The notes under the pieces: model-generated
What the model saw: the letters and a program-made list of their open reading frames with translations, nothing else
Told to the model about the DNA's origin: nothing
Databases searched by the model: none
Shown here: positions 36,182 through 46,838 of the stretch, piece after piece
Layout: the number at the start of each line of letters is the position of its first letter
How positions within the stretch are numbered: the first letter of the stretch is position 1
NCBI GenBank assembly: GCA_951804985.1
Contig: OX638134.1
Coordinates: 81,757,679 to 81,821,678 of the forward strand
Origin: Dryomyza anilis
Taxonomy: Eukaryota; Arthropoda; Insecta; Diptera; Dryomyzidae
Length of the DNA stretch: 64,000 bases
Reading direction: 5' to 3'
Translations under genes and position numbers: made by a program

Positions 36182-38988
36182 TTAATACGACATCGCCGAT
36201 GGTGAACGTGAGCCGACCGTAAAATCTTTGTACATTGAAAACACAGAAATCTAAAAAACAAATTGTATCATTTATAATTTTAAGATAAACTTTAAATCAA
36301 ATACTTTGTCTTTTAGTTGCTGACACAGTTTCAGGCCGACGGTGAAGAAGACAAGCACCTCGTTCAGCCACTGCACTGAGACCTCTGCCTGGCGTGAGTC
36401 GTAGCGCATGGTGCCCTGTATGTTGACCAGCTGATAGACGGCAATGATCAGTTTGTGACTCTGTAAATAAAAGCTGACCGCCAAGTCCTCGGACAGATTC
36501 GGTGAGAGCGATTTCTATTAAAAAGTATTAGTTTTTTTAATCTTTAGTTTTTGCTCTAAAACACCCACCATATTGCGACTTTTGATTAGCTCATCGATGG
36601 GTTTCTTCTTTGGTATCACAAGACTTGTGCGTCCATGCTGCAAAGCGTCCAGTATGTTGGCCACTACATGCAGCACTTCATCCGAGGTTCTAAAATAATA
36701 ATTTCATATTTTTTAAAATCTCTATTTTGTTGTTCTTAAAACTGACTTGAAATGATATGACTCCGCTACATCGTCGATGTGGTTGATCGCCTGCTGCAGA
36801 TGATTGGCGGCGTCCTGTACCTGTTGTAGTTTCCAGGGCGAGTCCTGTGTGATGGCGGTGCGTTGTACTTGGTTGGGTGTGCGCAGCAACTTAAAGCTAA
36901 TGTCCTATTGAGGGATTTTTGGAAAATATGAATTTTTTGGTATTTTCAGCTAATAGTCATCACAATGGTTATTTGCAAAAAATAAAAACCGATCAATTTT
37001 ACAACTCGTCTACAAAATAAAGTCAGAAAGAATTAATAGACATCAAAACATTTCCAACGGTACCTTGAAAACGAAGATTGAACGAAAAATAGCTTAGTTA
37101 TTTAAATTTTTATAATAATTAATCTTTTTAGATCGAGTTTTTTTAGTGCAAGTTTAAAGTTAGTTTAAACTTTTCCTAATTTTTAGAACGTTTATAGTTT
37201 CCAATCCAAGTAGCCGCGGTAGCTCAGTGGTTAGTGCGTTGGACTGCGAGCCGAAAGGTCCCCGGTTCAAGCCTGGACTGGGGCTAACAACATCTTTTCA
37301 TAGAAACATTTTTCTATACCGCGCTACCTCTCGGCAGTAAATGGCAAACCTACGAGAGTAAAAATTGCCTATGAAAAGTTCTCACCCGCCGTTCGGATTC
37401 GGCAATAAACTGTAGGTCCCACCACTTTGAGTACAAATATAACACGCACAGCTCAAAATGGTGAGAGAGCTCGGCCTAAGTTCTTATAGAGCTGTAGTGC
37501 CAAACTATTATTATTATTATAGTTTCCAATCAAAACAGAAGAATATGCAGACAGAAAGAAAATTAGTAATCGGTTAATATGACATTTTTAATATTTGTGA
37601 TATGCTGAGTAGTAGCATCATAGAAACATTTTTCTATACCGCGCTACCTCTCGGCAGTAAATGGCAAAACCTACGAGAGTAAAAATTGCCTATGAAAAGC
37701 TCTCACCCGCCGTTCGGATTCGGCAATAAACTTTAGGTCCCACCACTTTGAGTACAAATATAACACGCACAGCTCAAAATGGTGACAGAGCTCGGCCTAA
37801 GTTCTTATGGAGCTGTAGTGCCAAACTATTATATTATGCTGAGTATTGTCGAAAGGACATCTAGTTTAAACTAAGTTTTATTTGAACATGTATCTGAAAA
37901 ACGGAACTTTAAATCGACAAAAAAGGGATTTAAATCGAAACATTTTAATGCAAATCAGAGGATTATTTTTGACAACTTTTTTTGCAAATTTTTGGAAACG
38001 TTCCAGCTCACGAACGGTTAACGGTAGAGCCGTACTCTTTTTTGAATGATCATAAAATAAACCAATGTTAATTTTTCGGTATATTGTCTGCACGTTTTTT
38101 TACTTTATAAGCGGCGTTAGGCGGTCTAATGTTTGTATATACCGGGAGAACAGATTACACTGCCCTACACTAATTTTGGTGCAGTAAAATTGTACGACCT
38201 TCTTTCGAAATTAGCATCAGTGATAGTGTTTAATAGGCTCTAATTTTTGAGATATAGACCACTTTTAATATTTTGATAATTTTGCTTTTTGGTAATTTCA
38301 AATATTTCAAAGATCATAATGCAAATTTTAATATGAAAAATTTTAATATATACTACAAAAAAAATTTTTTTTTTAATAAAAAAAGGTTCTTAATGATTAA
38401 TATTGTTAAAAACGAATATGCAGTTTTCTGCAGCACAATTTTTTTTTTTTAACCAAATGTTAATTTTTTCCGTTTCGGAAGCTGCTGTAAATGGCATCGA
38501 CATATTCTATATATGTTGTCTCTCCACAATATAAAAATTTCCACGCGAATGCTTTAATAGACCTATCGTTTCTTCCTGACCTCTAAATTACACTATTATT
38601 TAAGTTCCACTGTACTTACCGCCTGCGTTATAATGTCGCCCGTTAAAGTCACAATCGCCTTCAGCTGATCGGGCGGCGCCAGTAGTATAAACTTTTCAGT
38701 CTTTTTGCCCTCATTCTCGTACAATGGAACAGGGAAACGATGTGCACATTCCTAGCATGTTTTATAAGTATAATAAATAGAATACGTGTTTAAAAATGGG
38801 GGGCTTGAACTCACTATCAATATACCTCGCAATTGCTTTAGTATGGAGTGAACCTCTTGACGCAGCACCCACTCAAATTCGATTTGCTGGAAATTGTAAA
38901 AAACAAATGATAAAATTATTTTTCAGGTCCGATTTGTCCAGGGCAAACTCACCAAATTTCTAGCCTCATCCTTTTCTGCGTCAGCCAT
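36182..38988 (-). CDS. rogdi: Rogdi, leucine-zipper family protein
   Basis: Seven coding exons on the minus strand: 38988-38953, 38886-38815, 38751-38620, 36904-36747, 36689-36569, 36514-36305 and 36250-36182; 798 nt, 265 residues. It starts MADAEKDEARNL, continues QIEFEWVLRQEVHSILKQL, ECAHRFPVPLY, then the long helical part with SPWKLQQVQDAANHLQQAI, and ends LCQQLKDKISVF plus a short tail finishing SAMSY. This matches Drosophila Rogdi and human ROGDI (Kohlschutter-Tonz syndrome gene). Rogdi is a presynaptic/V-ATPase-associated protein (Rav2-like) that forms an all-helical domain and a beta domain. The last intron is only 54 nt; reading through it would replace the conserved ISVF ending, which is why the split is preferred. 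The 1.7-kb third intron (36905-38619) holds two SINE copies. Confidence 0.93.
37211..37520 (+). mobile_element. tRNA-derived SINE, full-length, with target duplication
   Basis: A tRNA-like head (37213-37287) has an A box (TAGCTCAGTGG) and a B box (GGTTCAAGCC) and an anticodon loop reading CTGCGAG. It is followed by a unique body (TAGAAACATTTTTCTATACC ... CACAGCTCAAAATGGTGAG) and an (ATT)n tail. It is flanked by AGTTTCCAATC at 37196-37206 and 37521-37531, a target duplication. Poor stem pairing argues against a functional tRNA. Confidence 0.92.
37613..37834 (+). mobile_element. SINE copy, 5'-truncated (no tRNA head)
   Basis: Repeats the body of the 37211 SINE nearly exactly from TAGAAACATTTTTC on, without the tRNA part, and is flanked by TATGCTGAGTA at 37601-37611 and 37835-37845. 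It is thus a separate retroposition event, not a tandem duplicate. Confidence 0.9.
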
Positions 38989-40105
38989 CGTCGTTTGACA
39001 TTTGTTTGTAGTGTCATTCTCGGCAGTGTTGCTGGCAACTTTTTTCAGAAGAGGCTAAAATTAGAGGGTAAGAATTGTTATTTGGATAAATTTTAGTTAT
39101 GCAAATATTCGAACATGGCAAATTTAGCTCTTTTAAAAATAGGAGTATTTAAAAGTATTTACAAAGTGATCAATAATGAATATTTCAATAAGTTTTCTAT
39201 ACAGAAATATTCTTATAATGACGAAAAAATTGATTTATTGGTGGTTCTGAAATGATTATAATTCGAAAATACAAAATATTTGAGTATTTGATAAAACATA
39301 AAAACACGGTATTATAAAAATTATGACTGTTTTAAAATAGCAACTGTTTCACTAATATAATTCATTAATTTTATTATTTTAATTTATTGTTAATTTAATG
39401 TTAATATAATTATTTTAATAAAGCATTAATAGTTCATTTTGAAAAGTAGTAAAATATCCCTTCTATTCTAAATATTCTAAAAAATAAATTGCATTAATTT
39501 CCCCGCAACAAAATCCTGTTGTGCATGTGGTTTTGGTCTATACTTACTGATATGGGAGTCGCAGTTCGTACATTAGCCGATAGGTGGCGCCGATACTTTC
39601 GGTTTGTGTCTGTGCTATTTTGACGTTTTGCAGATGGAGTAAAAGACCAATTCGATGCACTGAGAAAAAATTGAGAATTTAAATAAATAAAATAAGAAAA
39701 ATAGTAATTAAGGGTGTGCGCGAGTAAGACTAAATTTGTTTACTTTTCAATTTAGCAAATTTTCGAATAATATAAATTTAACAAAATTAAATGACAGTAA
39801 AAAAACAGAAGATAATCGATTGATTACGGCCTTTATTTATTAGCTTTTACCGAATTGTGATCAACTGAAAACTCATTCAATTTAGTTTAGTCTTTAATTT
39901 AGTCAAACCCTTAATATTACAATAAAATTATATAAAAAGTATTATTTAAGAAATTGAAAAGGCAATAAATTAAAATTAATAAATTTGTTCTAAAAGTACA
40001 CGTTATATTTCAAATTTAAAAATAAACTTTCTTTCGGAACTTTATTTTTCAATTTTAAAAATAAACTTTAGAAACAAAGTTTCATACAATTTAATTTTAT
40101 TCTGT
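38989..40105. promoter_or_regulatory. rogdi upstream region with CTCF-like site
   Basis: The rogdi 5'UTR and promoter should lie just above 38988 on the minus strand. At 39580-39592 the sequence ATAGGTGGCGCCG matches the fly CTCF core (AGGTGGCGC), inside a less A/T-rich island (39530-39660). The rest is plain A/T-rich sequence. Confidence 0.4.
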
Positions 40106-40111
40106 ATATGT

Positions 40112-40200
40112 TTATACCCTACACTAAGAGTGAAAGGGTATATTCAGTTTGGTACGCCGTTTGTAACACCCTGAAGAAAGCATCTCCGCATCTTTAGAAC
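40112..40200 (+). mobile_element. DINE-1-like terminal fragment
   Basis: TTATACCCTACACTAAGAGT, GAAAGGGTATATTCAGTTTG and CGTTTGTAACACC follow the end of DINE-1-type elements; the remainder is missing. Confidence 0.55.
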
Positions 40201-40298
40201 GATTGCTTGATTAGAACGAAAAACACTAAAATTAAATTTGTTTGAACTTTTTGGTAAAATTAAAATGTACACCATATTCATTAAATGGTATCACTAGT

Positions 40299-40625
40299 GC
40301 TGTAGTTTATCAACCAGGCTATTTTTGAAAACAGCAGCTATTTAAAAACAGTCGCTATAATTTTAGCGTCAGCTTTTCAACTTTATCATTTCTACTTTAT
40401 CATTTCTCCAAATTTAAAACATTCTATAACAAATCAATCATTTTAAAATTATTTTTAAATTTGATAGTGAGTTGGATATTTTCCCAGACTAAAAATTTTA
40501 GATAACAACAGAGCAGTTTAACATTTTTAGTTCAGGCTAAAATTCTAATTTTATACTGGTTGAAAATAAAAATATTTTTAAAAACAGCCGCTGTTTTCAA
40601 AATAGTCTGGTTGATAAACCACAGC
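40299..40625. mobile_element. 327-bp MITE, ~37-bp TIRs
   Basis: Starts GCTGTAGTTTATCAACCAGG and ends CTGGTTGATAAACCACAGC, with the arms extending to AAAACAGC on both sides. No coding frame; the target duplication is not clear. Confidence 0.75.
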
Positions 40626-41120
40626 ATAGGTCTCAAATTTTACGTCAAAAATTGAATGTTTCACAGAAAACTAAAATATCTACTATAATCTCAAATTGTC
40701 GCAAAACATTATTTTATAAAATGTACAAAAAATTCAAATTTCAAAAATAAAATTTAATTCGAAAAAATTTTGTTTTTAATTGAAATACTGTTTTCAATTT
40801 AAATATTAACTTTAAAAAACTAAAATTTTCATATTTACTGCAATTAAAAAAATAAATAAAAATTCACTAACAAAATCAACATTTCAAGTTAAAAATGATA
40901 GCAATATCTTGAATTTTTACTAAAAATTCAAATTGAATTTTTACTAAAAATTCAAATTGAAATTTTCGATAAAAATTTACATATTTTCTAATAATTCAAA
41001 TGTTTACTAAAAAATTCAAATATTATCGATAAGTTCAAATTTTCATTTCATTAATTGAATTTTTACTAAAAACTCAAATATTCGCTAAAAATTCTTGTTT
41101 TCACTAATGACTAACTGCTA

Positions 41121-41340
41121 CACCCAGAAAAAAAATCCCTCAAATCCCATTAAAATTGGTCTACAGGACAATTATTAATTTAATAGCATACAAAAAATAA
41201 ATCTTTTCATATAAACTCAATAGCAATGTCATGGTATTTTGTAGTATTTAATGGTATTTTCCGATTAAAATAATAATTTATCCTATTGACTATTTTTAAT
41301 AGTACAAAACTATTATTTATATAATATTTTTTTCTGGGTG
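41121..41340. mobile_element. 220-bp MITE with CACCCAGAAAAA ends
   Basis: Starts CACCCAGAAAAAAAATCCC and ends TTTTTTTCTGGGTG. The interior matches the 24518-24647 element in inverse orientation (TAATAATTTATCCTATTGAC against its inverse there). Confidence 0.85.
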
Positions 41341-41348
41341 CACACTAC

Positions 41349-41632
41349 ACACAGAAAATTCCTCTTTTGGTATGATGCTGGAAGAACGAAAATGTTAATT
41401 AGAACAACCAATTTCATTCGGTTAAAAAGAATTTTCTTCAAATTTGTTGACGGAACAGCGATATTCGGTTTACACTTGAAACACTCTACACAATTCAAAT
41501 TGTTTTAATACTGTTCGAAATTGGTTGTAATCAAACTACAACTGTATGAGTTTTGATTTTAAGAAACGACTAAGCGGTCTAGAGAACCGAATAAGTTGGT
41601 TGGGCAAAGTGTTGGTTGGCTCAAGAAATCTA
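41349..41632 (+). mobile_element. GGTTG-type interspersed element, copy 1
   Basis: Begins ACACAGAAAATTCCTCTTTT, then GGAAGAACG, then GTTCGAAATTGGTTGTAAT, and ends GAACCGAATAAGTTGGTTGG. Further copies are at 58508-58811, 61067-61323 and, inverted, 62146-62438. About 280-300 bp, non-coding, with short ACACAGAAA ends. Confidence 0.75.
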
Positions 41633-42010
41633 TTTTCACTAAAATTCATTTTACACTAAAAATTCAAAATTGCATCAAAAATGTTTCTTTATAATTCAAA
41701 TGTTTATTAAAAATTCAAATTGTCAATGAAAATTGGATTCATATTTAGTTTACTTAAAATTCAAATTTATTTATTTTTATTTTTGACACATATTAACTGG
41801 AAATTTAAAGTATCACTAAAAATACATATTTCAAAAATGATAAAAATTCAAATTTTCACTAAAAATTAAAAATTTCACACATTACAATTAATATTTTTAC
41901 TAAATATCAAATTTTTCACAAATATTAACTGAAAATTTAAATTTTCACTAAAAAATGCAAATTTTTATTAATTATATTTATTTTTTTTGTCACTCAAATA
42001 TAAAGCTATT

Positions 42011-43640
42011 TTTCGCTAATAATAAAATTTCCAATAATTCTGCGAAATACTTTAATTAATGATATAATATTTTCACAGGTGCAAAATATAACTATTTGAA
42101 TTAAGCTCACACCGTTCCGTTCAACGCAACACACACAATGTGTTTTCATTAATAAAACAATTATGTCGATTTATTATAACATTGCACTTCATTCAATTCA
42201 TATTAATTGAAGTGATTATTCATGGCACTTGAACGTTTTTATTATATGGAACCACAATAAAAATTGAACGTAACCAATAAGTGTAAAACTTAGATATTAA
42301 AAGATTTTACGAAATATTTAATGCAATTGTTTTTCATTTAATTAATACTTTTTTTTAACTGATTTATTATATTTATATTTTGTTATCTTTATAATTAATA
42401 TAAACTTAAAACCACTTGAAATTTTCCACTTATCAGTTGAAATATTTTATTATTATTTTTTTTTCAGTATATTACATACTTATGCGGCATGTTGTATACT
42501 AAAGCTTTTTCATCAAGATCAAGAATCAGTTAACATATATTTCACTAATATATTCAATATTTAATGATTTTGATCACGAGACACGAAACGAAAAAAAACG
42601 ATTTCGGGTAGACCTCAGGAAAAAAAAGTTTGTTTTCGCGCAATTACGATATGATTTGTACTAAATGTGATTTTTTGTATTTATCAATAATATTAACGAA
42701 ATATGAACCAACAAAGAAAAAAATAAAGAAAAAAGCTCTCGCGGAGAGAAACGACGACGACTCGGCGGTTACAGTTACACTAACTGTTGATAAGCACCGC
42801 GTATTATCAGTTAAGACAACCTGTAGCTCAGTTGTGAGACTTGTGACGGCTGACATCGAACGGCACGATACAATACAACAATACAGGCCAGGCCAGAACA
42901 GCTCGATCAGTCATTAGACAGGTAGGTAACGCTGTTATCAAAATCGAGCGAGCGCGGTGCTTTCGAATGTGAAATTTGCGACACCGCACAATTAACACCC
43001 AACAAAATAAATTAACCCAACGAAAACCATGTTTAATGCATAAAGCAAATCGTTGTTTTCTGACAGAATCAAATTAAAAATAATTTCAATGATCAAAAGT
43101 ATAATTTTTACAAAAATTCAAGTTTAAAAATATTTTTTAATAAAAATAACAAAACAAATGAACCCAAAGAAACCCAGTTAATAATATAACTTCAAATTAC
43201 AACCGTTTCGGTTATAATTTTTACAAAATTCCACTTTATGAAAAATCTAACTTTTACAAGAAGAATTTAACGGTAATTTAAAATTTTAAATCTCACATAC
43301 GGTTTCGTAAACAATCTAATTTAACATTTTTTACAACATATTTCCCAAATCAGTATGGTATAAGCTAGTATATATAAAGGTTTTAAATATGGACTTAGCT
43401 GATTTAGATCAGGCTTTGATGGATTTTTTGGCCAATTTTGATGCACACTTTTATGTTATCAATATAATGTATAACAATATGAAAAATATTATTAAAAAAT
43501 AAATGTATATTTATTTATTAGATAAATAAAAATTCATACTGCATTAAAACCAAATATTACGTAAAAATATTAAAAAGAGCATTTGTATACGAGATTCTGG
43601 ACTTCGCAAATTTTGATATGCAAACGTTTGCGACTTATCT
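42011..43640. other. Intergenic; possible non-coding first exon at 42720-42919
   Basis: Mostly A/T-rich. The stretch 42720-42980 is richer in G/C and CpG and ends a candidate exon at CATTAGACAG followed by the donor GTAGGT (42920). It could be a 5'UTR exon of a + strand transcript or an enhancer; no protein frame is convincing. Confidence 0.25.
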
Positions 43641-43641
43641 A

Positions 43642-44032
43642 GCGTATTCACAGTTTCGTGGAATTGGTACGACATTGTATGAATACGACAGTACGGTAAT
43701 TAAACTGTGAGCACCACTTTTCTGCTTGTTCAAATATTTCATCAAGTAAATGCAGCTGATTCTTATAAATTTGGTATTTTTTTCAAAATATCATAAATAT
43801 TCCTCGATTTGAAAAGAAAGACGAATAAATTAGCATTTTATGTGCACTTTTAATATTAAATTTTTCTTCCTTTCACAAAATACGACACAAAAAAACATGT
43901 CTCAGGGCTACGCTTGTGGTATTTCACTTTTATAAGGGATGCCACAACAAATTTTCGTTTCTGTGTTATTGTATTGTATATATACTACATGGTAGGAATA
44001 CCATACTAAAATACGACGAACTGTGAATACGC
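43642..44032. mobile_element. 391-bp MITE with GCGTATTCACAGTT ends and TA duplication
   Basis: Starts GCGTATTCACAGTTTCGTGG and ends CGACGAACTGTGAATACGC, flanked by TA on both sides (43640-43641 and 44033-44034). This fits a Tc1/mariner-type non-autonomous element. Confidence 0.8.
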
Positions 44033-44159
44033 TAATCAATTTTTTGATTTGCGACGTATTATGTTTAGAGTTTAAATATGTAAAATTTTGTAAAAAAAAA
44101 TGTATGTAACAACAGCTCAGAATAAGACGACTCAAATATTTTATTATAAAAAAATACAT

Positions 44160-46070
44160 ATTTTAATTAAAAATAGCAATTTCTATCAAAAATTGTAATT
44201 TTAACAAAAATGTGTAATTGTAATTAAAAATGTTGATACATACTACGAATTCATCCTAAGAAAAATTCATACTAAAAATTGTAAATTCAACTAAAAATTG
44301 TGATTTCCGCTAAAAATTGTAATAAAAAATTTGTAATTCATACTAGAGATGGGCGCGTGCCTGTTTTTGATAACACGGGCACGCCGATAAGTGACGCACA
44401 CGAGCACGAGCCCGACGAGTAAATTTACAGTCACGCACGAGAAGCACGATAAAACACGGGATTTTAAAAGACACGATGAAACACGGGTAAAAACGACAAA
44501 ACACGAAAAAAAACACAGAAAAACAAGCGAAACGTGAAAAATAATACCGGAACCGTTTAGATTTTTGGAACCAGAATCGTTATTAAAAATGTGTTGAACA
44601 TATATATTTTTCTGGTTGGAATCGGTACCGCTATTTTAAAAATATAGGAACCAGAACCGGAACAGATATTATAGTCTCTGTCAGGGAACGCAAAGCACCG
44701 GAATCGGAACCGTTATTAAAAATGTATGGAACCGGAATCGAAACCCATTTAATTTGTTGGTTGAAAACGGAATAGGAACCACAATTTAAAAAATCTTGTT
44801 ACCCGAATCGGAACCGATATTCCAATAGGTTTTAGTCCCTGTAATAAATAATTCAAAAATTAAGTTTGATATTGCTGTATTCTCTTAAATCCATAAGTAA
44901 AATTAAAACGACAGATTTTTTATAAAAGGTTAAAATACCACGAAATTTTGATTTTCTGATGCTGAAAGTAAGGATTTTTTTTAATTGGGGTAGAAACTAT
45001 AAAAAACAAATCTTTAATGGGCGCGTGCCTGATTTTGGAGGCACGGGCACGATAGCAACTAGCACGCACGGAGATTTACACGCACGAACTCAGATTTTCG
45101 GACGTGACACGAAAAAAGCACGGCACGCGCCCATCTCTAATTCATACTAAAAATTGTAATTTCTACAAAAAAAATTGTAATTCATACTAAAAATTGTAAT
45201 TATAACTAACAATTGTAATTTCTACTGAACCTTACAATTCCCACTAAAAATTGTAATTTATAAGTACTAAAAATTGTAATTTCTACTAAAAATTAAATCA
45301 AAAAAAAAAATTAAATCTTACTACAAATGGCAATTCTTAACAAACATTTTAATTCAAGCTTAAAAATGTAATTGTTATTAAATTTTGTAATTCATACTAA
45401 AAATTGTAAGTTGTACAAATAATTTTTGTATTTCCCCCAAAAAATTCTAATTTCTTCTCAAAATTGCAATTTCCACTAAAAATTTTATTTCGTACTAAAA
45501 ATTGTAATTCCTACTAAATTTGTTATTTCTACAAAAAAAATTAAATTGTAACTAAAATTATAATTTAAATAAAAAACTTGTAATGTCTACAAAAAATGTC
45601 AATTCGTACAGAAAATTTTTATTTCCACTAAAAATGGTAATTCATACTAAAAATTTGCTATTACTACAAAAATTGCAATTCCCACAAAAATTTATAATTC
45701 ATACTAGAAATTGCAATTCATACTAAAAATTGCAATTACTACAAAAAATTGAAATGCCCACTAAAAATTGTAATTCATACTAGAAATTGCAATTTATACT
45801 AAAAATTGTAATAACCATTTATATTATAATTTCAACAAACAATTGTAATTCATACGAAAAATTGTAATTTCTGCTAAAATAGCAATTTACACATAAAATA
45901 TTAATTTTATCTTTAAAATTTGATTGATGTTAAAAATTGTAATTTCTACAAAAAAATTAAATTAAAACTAACAATTTAAAATCTTAAAAAATTGTGATTC
46001 CCACTAAAAAAAATATATAATTTGTACTGAAAATTGTAATTTCTACAAATTGTTATTTCTAAATTTTGCT
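44160..46070. repeat. Degenerate 19-bp repeat array (ACTAAAAATTGTAATT)
   Basis: Many units of the form ACTAAAAATTGTAATTCAT or ACTAAAAATTGTAATTTCT (19 bp), imperfect, interrupted by a hAT-like element at 44344-45139. The unit shares length and the ACTAAAAATT core with arrays at 5046-6770 and 33880-35430. Confidence 0.8.
44344..45139. mobile_element. hAT-like non-autonomous transposon with 8-bp target duplication
   Basis: Starts TAGAGATGGGCGCGTGCC and ends GGCACGCGCCCATCTCTA, flanked by ATTCATAC at 44336-44343 and 45140-45147. TIRs of the TAGAGATGGGC type and 8-bp duplications are hallmarks of hAT elements. The interior has repeated GGAACCGGAATCG-like blocks and no transposase. It is inserted in the 19-bp array, whose units contain AATTCATAC, so the flank might partly reflect the repeat. 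Confidence 0.88.
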
Positions 46071-46838
46071 AAAAGTTCAACCTTTAATCCTTTAATCAGT
46101 TTCATTCCAAATTTAGTAAAATTTAGAGAATAAAATATTTCAATTGTCTTTTGTCATAACACATTTCCACAACTACTCAATGACCCAATAAAAATGTTAC
46201 AAATATTTATTTTTTTAATAATTTAAAATTCTTTACTTTCAGTAAAAGATTTCACTAAAAATTAAATGTTGAAAAAAATTTAAATTTTCAATAATAACTA
46301 CAATTTTCACAAAAATTCGAAATAAAATTCAAACTATAATTTGTATGATCACAAAAAAATAATAAATGCATTTTTATAAATTATTTAATTTTTTACTTAG
46401 ATAAAATCTAAATAATTCATTTTTTATATATTTATTTTTTTCCTAAAATTTAAATTTTATGAAAATGTATTTTTTAAAATCATTTAAAATTCATAAATTT
46501 TTTAAACAGCTAGATTAAAATTTTGTCAAATTCAATAATATGCCTTCCATGCCTAACTCAATTAAAATAATACAAAATATTTAATATTTTTTTACAAATT
46601 CTTTCAATTTTATTAAATTTGGCACCAATTAGCACAGCATGTTGCTGCAACAAAAATATCGTGCTCCTCGAAAGCACGAAATCAAATACAAAAATTCATA
46701 AAAAAATTGCTTAAGTTTAAAACGTATTTATGACGGATGTGTTGCGGACGTAATAACGCCAATACAGACGCATAACGTCCGTATTTGGTGAATGGTGGTC
46801 AAGAGTTGTAGTAGGTGGGATGGGGTTGGCGACTGCAT
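46071..46838 (-). other. Downstream region/3'UTR of troponin C
   Basis: A/T-rich sequence following the TpnC stop codon (minus strand, toward lower positions). The stop is followed by a non-repetitive, less A/T-rich 3'UTR-like stretch at about 46700-46838. No clear single poly(A) signal could be chosen. Confidence 0.35.

Larger units (their letters stand above)
40905..42010 (-). repeat. Sparse, degenerate 19-bp-type repeats
   Basis: Scattered CACTAAAAATTCAAATTTT-like units around 40910-41110 and 41640-41990, interrupted by a MITE (41121-41340) and a GGTTG-type repeat (41349-41632). Looks like a decayed array related to 33880-35430. Confidence 0.5.

Noticed and set aside
37213..37287. Functional tRNA gene
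   Set aside because: A and B boxes are present, but stem pairing is poor, a SINE body and ATT tail follow directly, and target duplications flank the unit.
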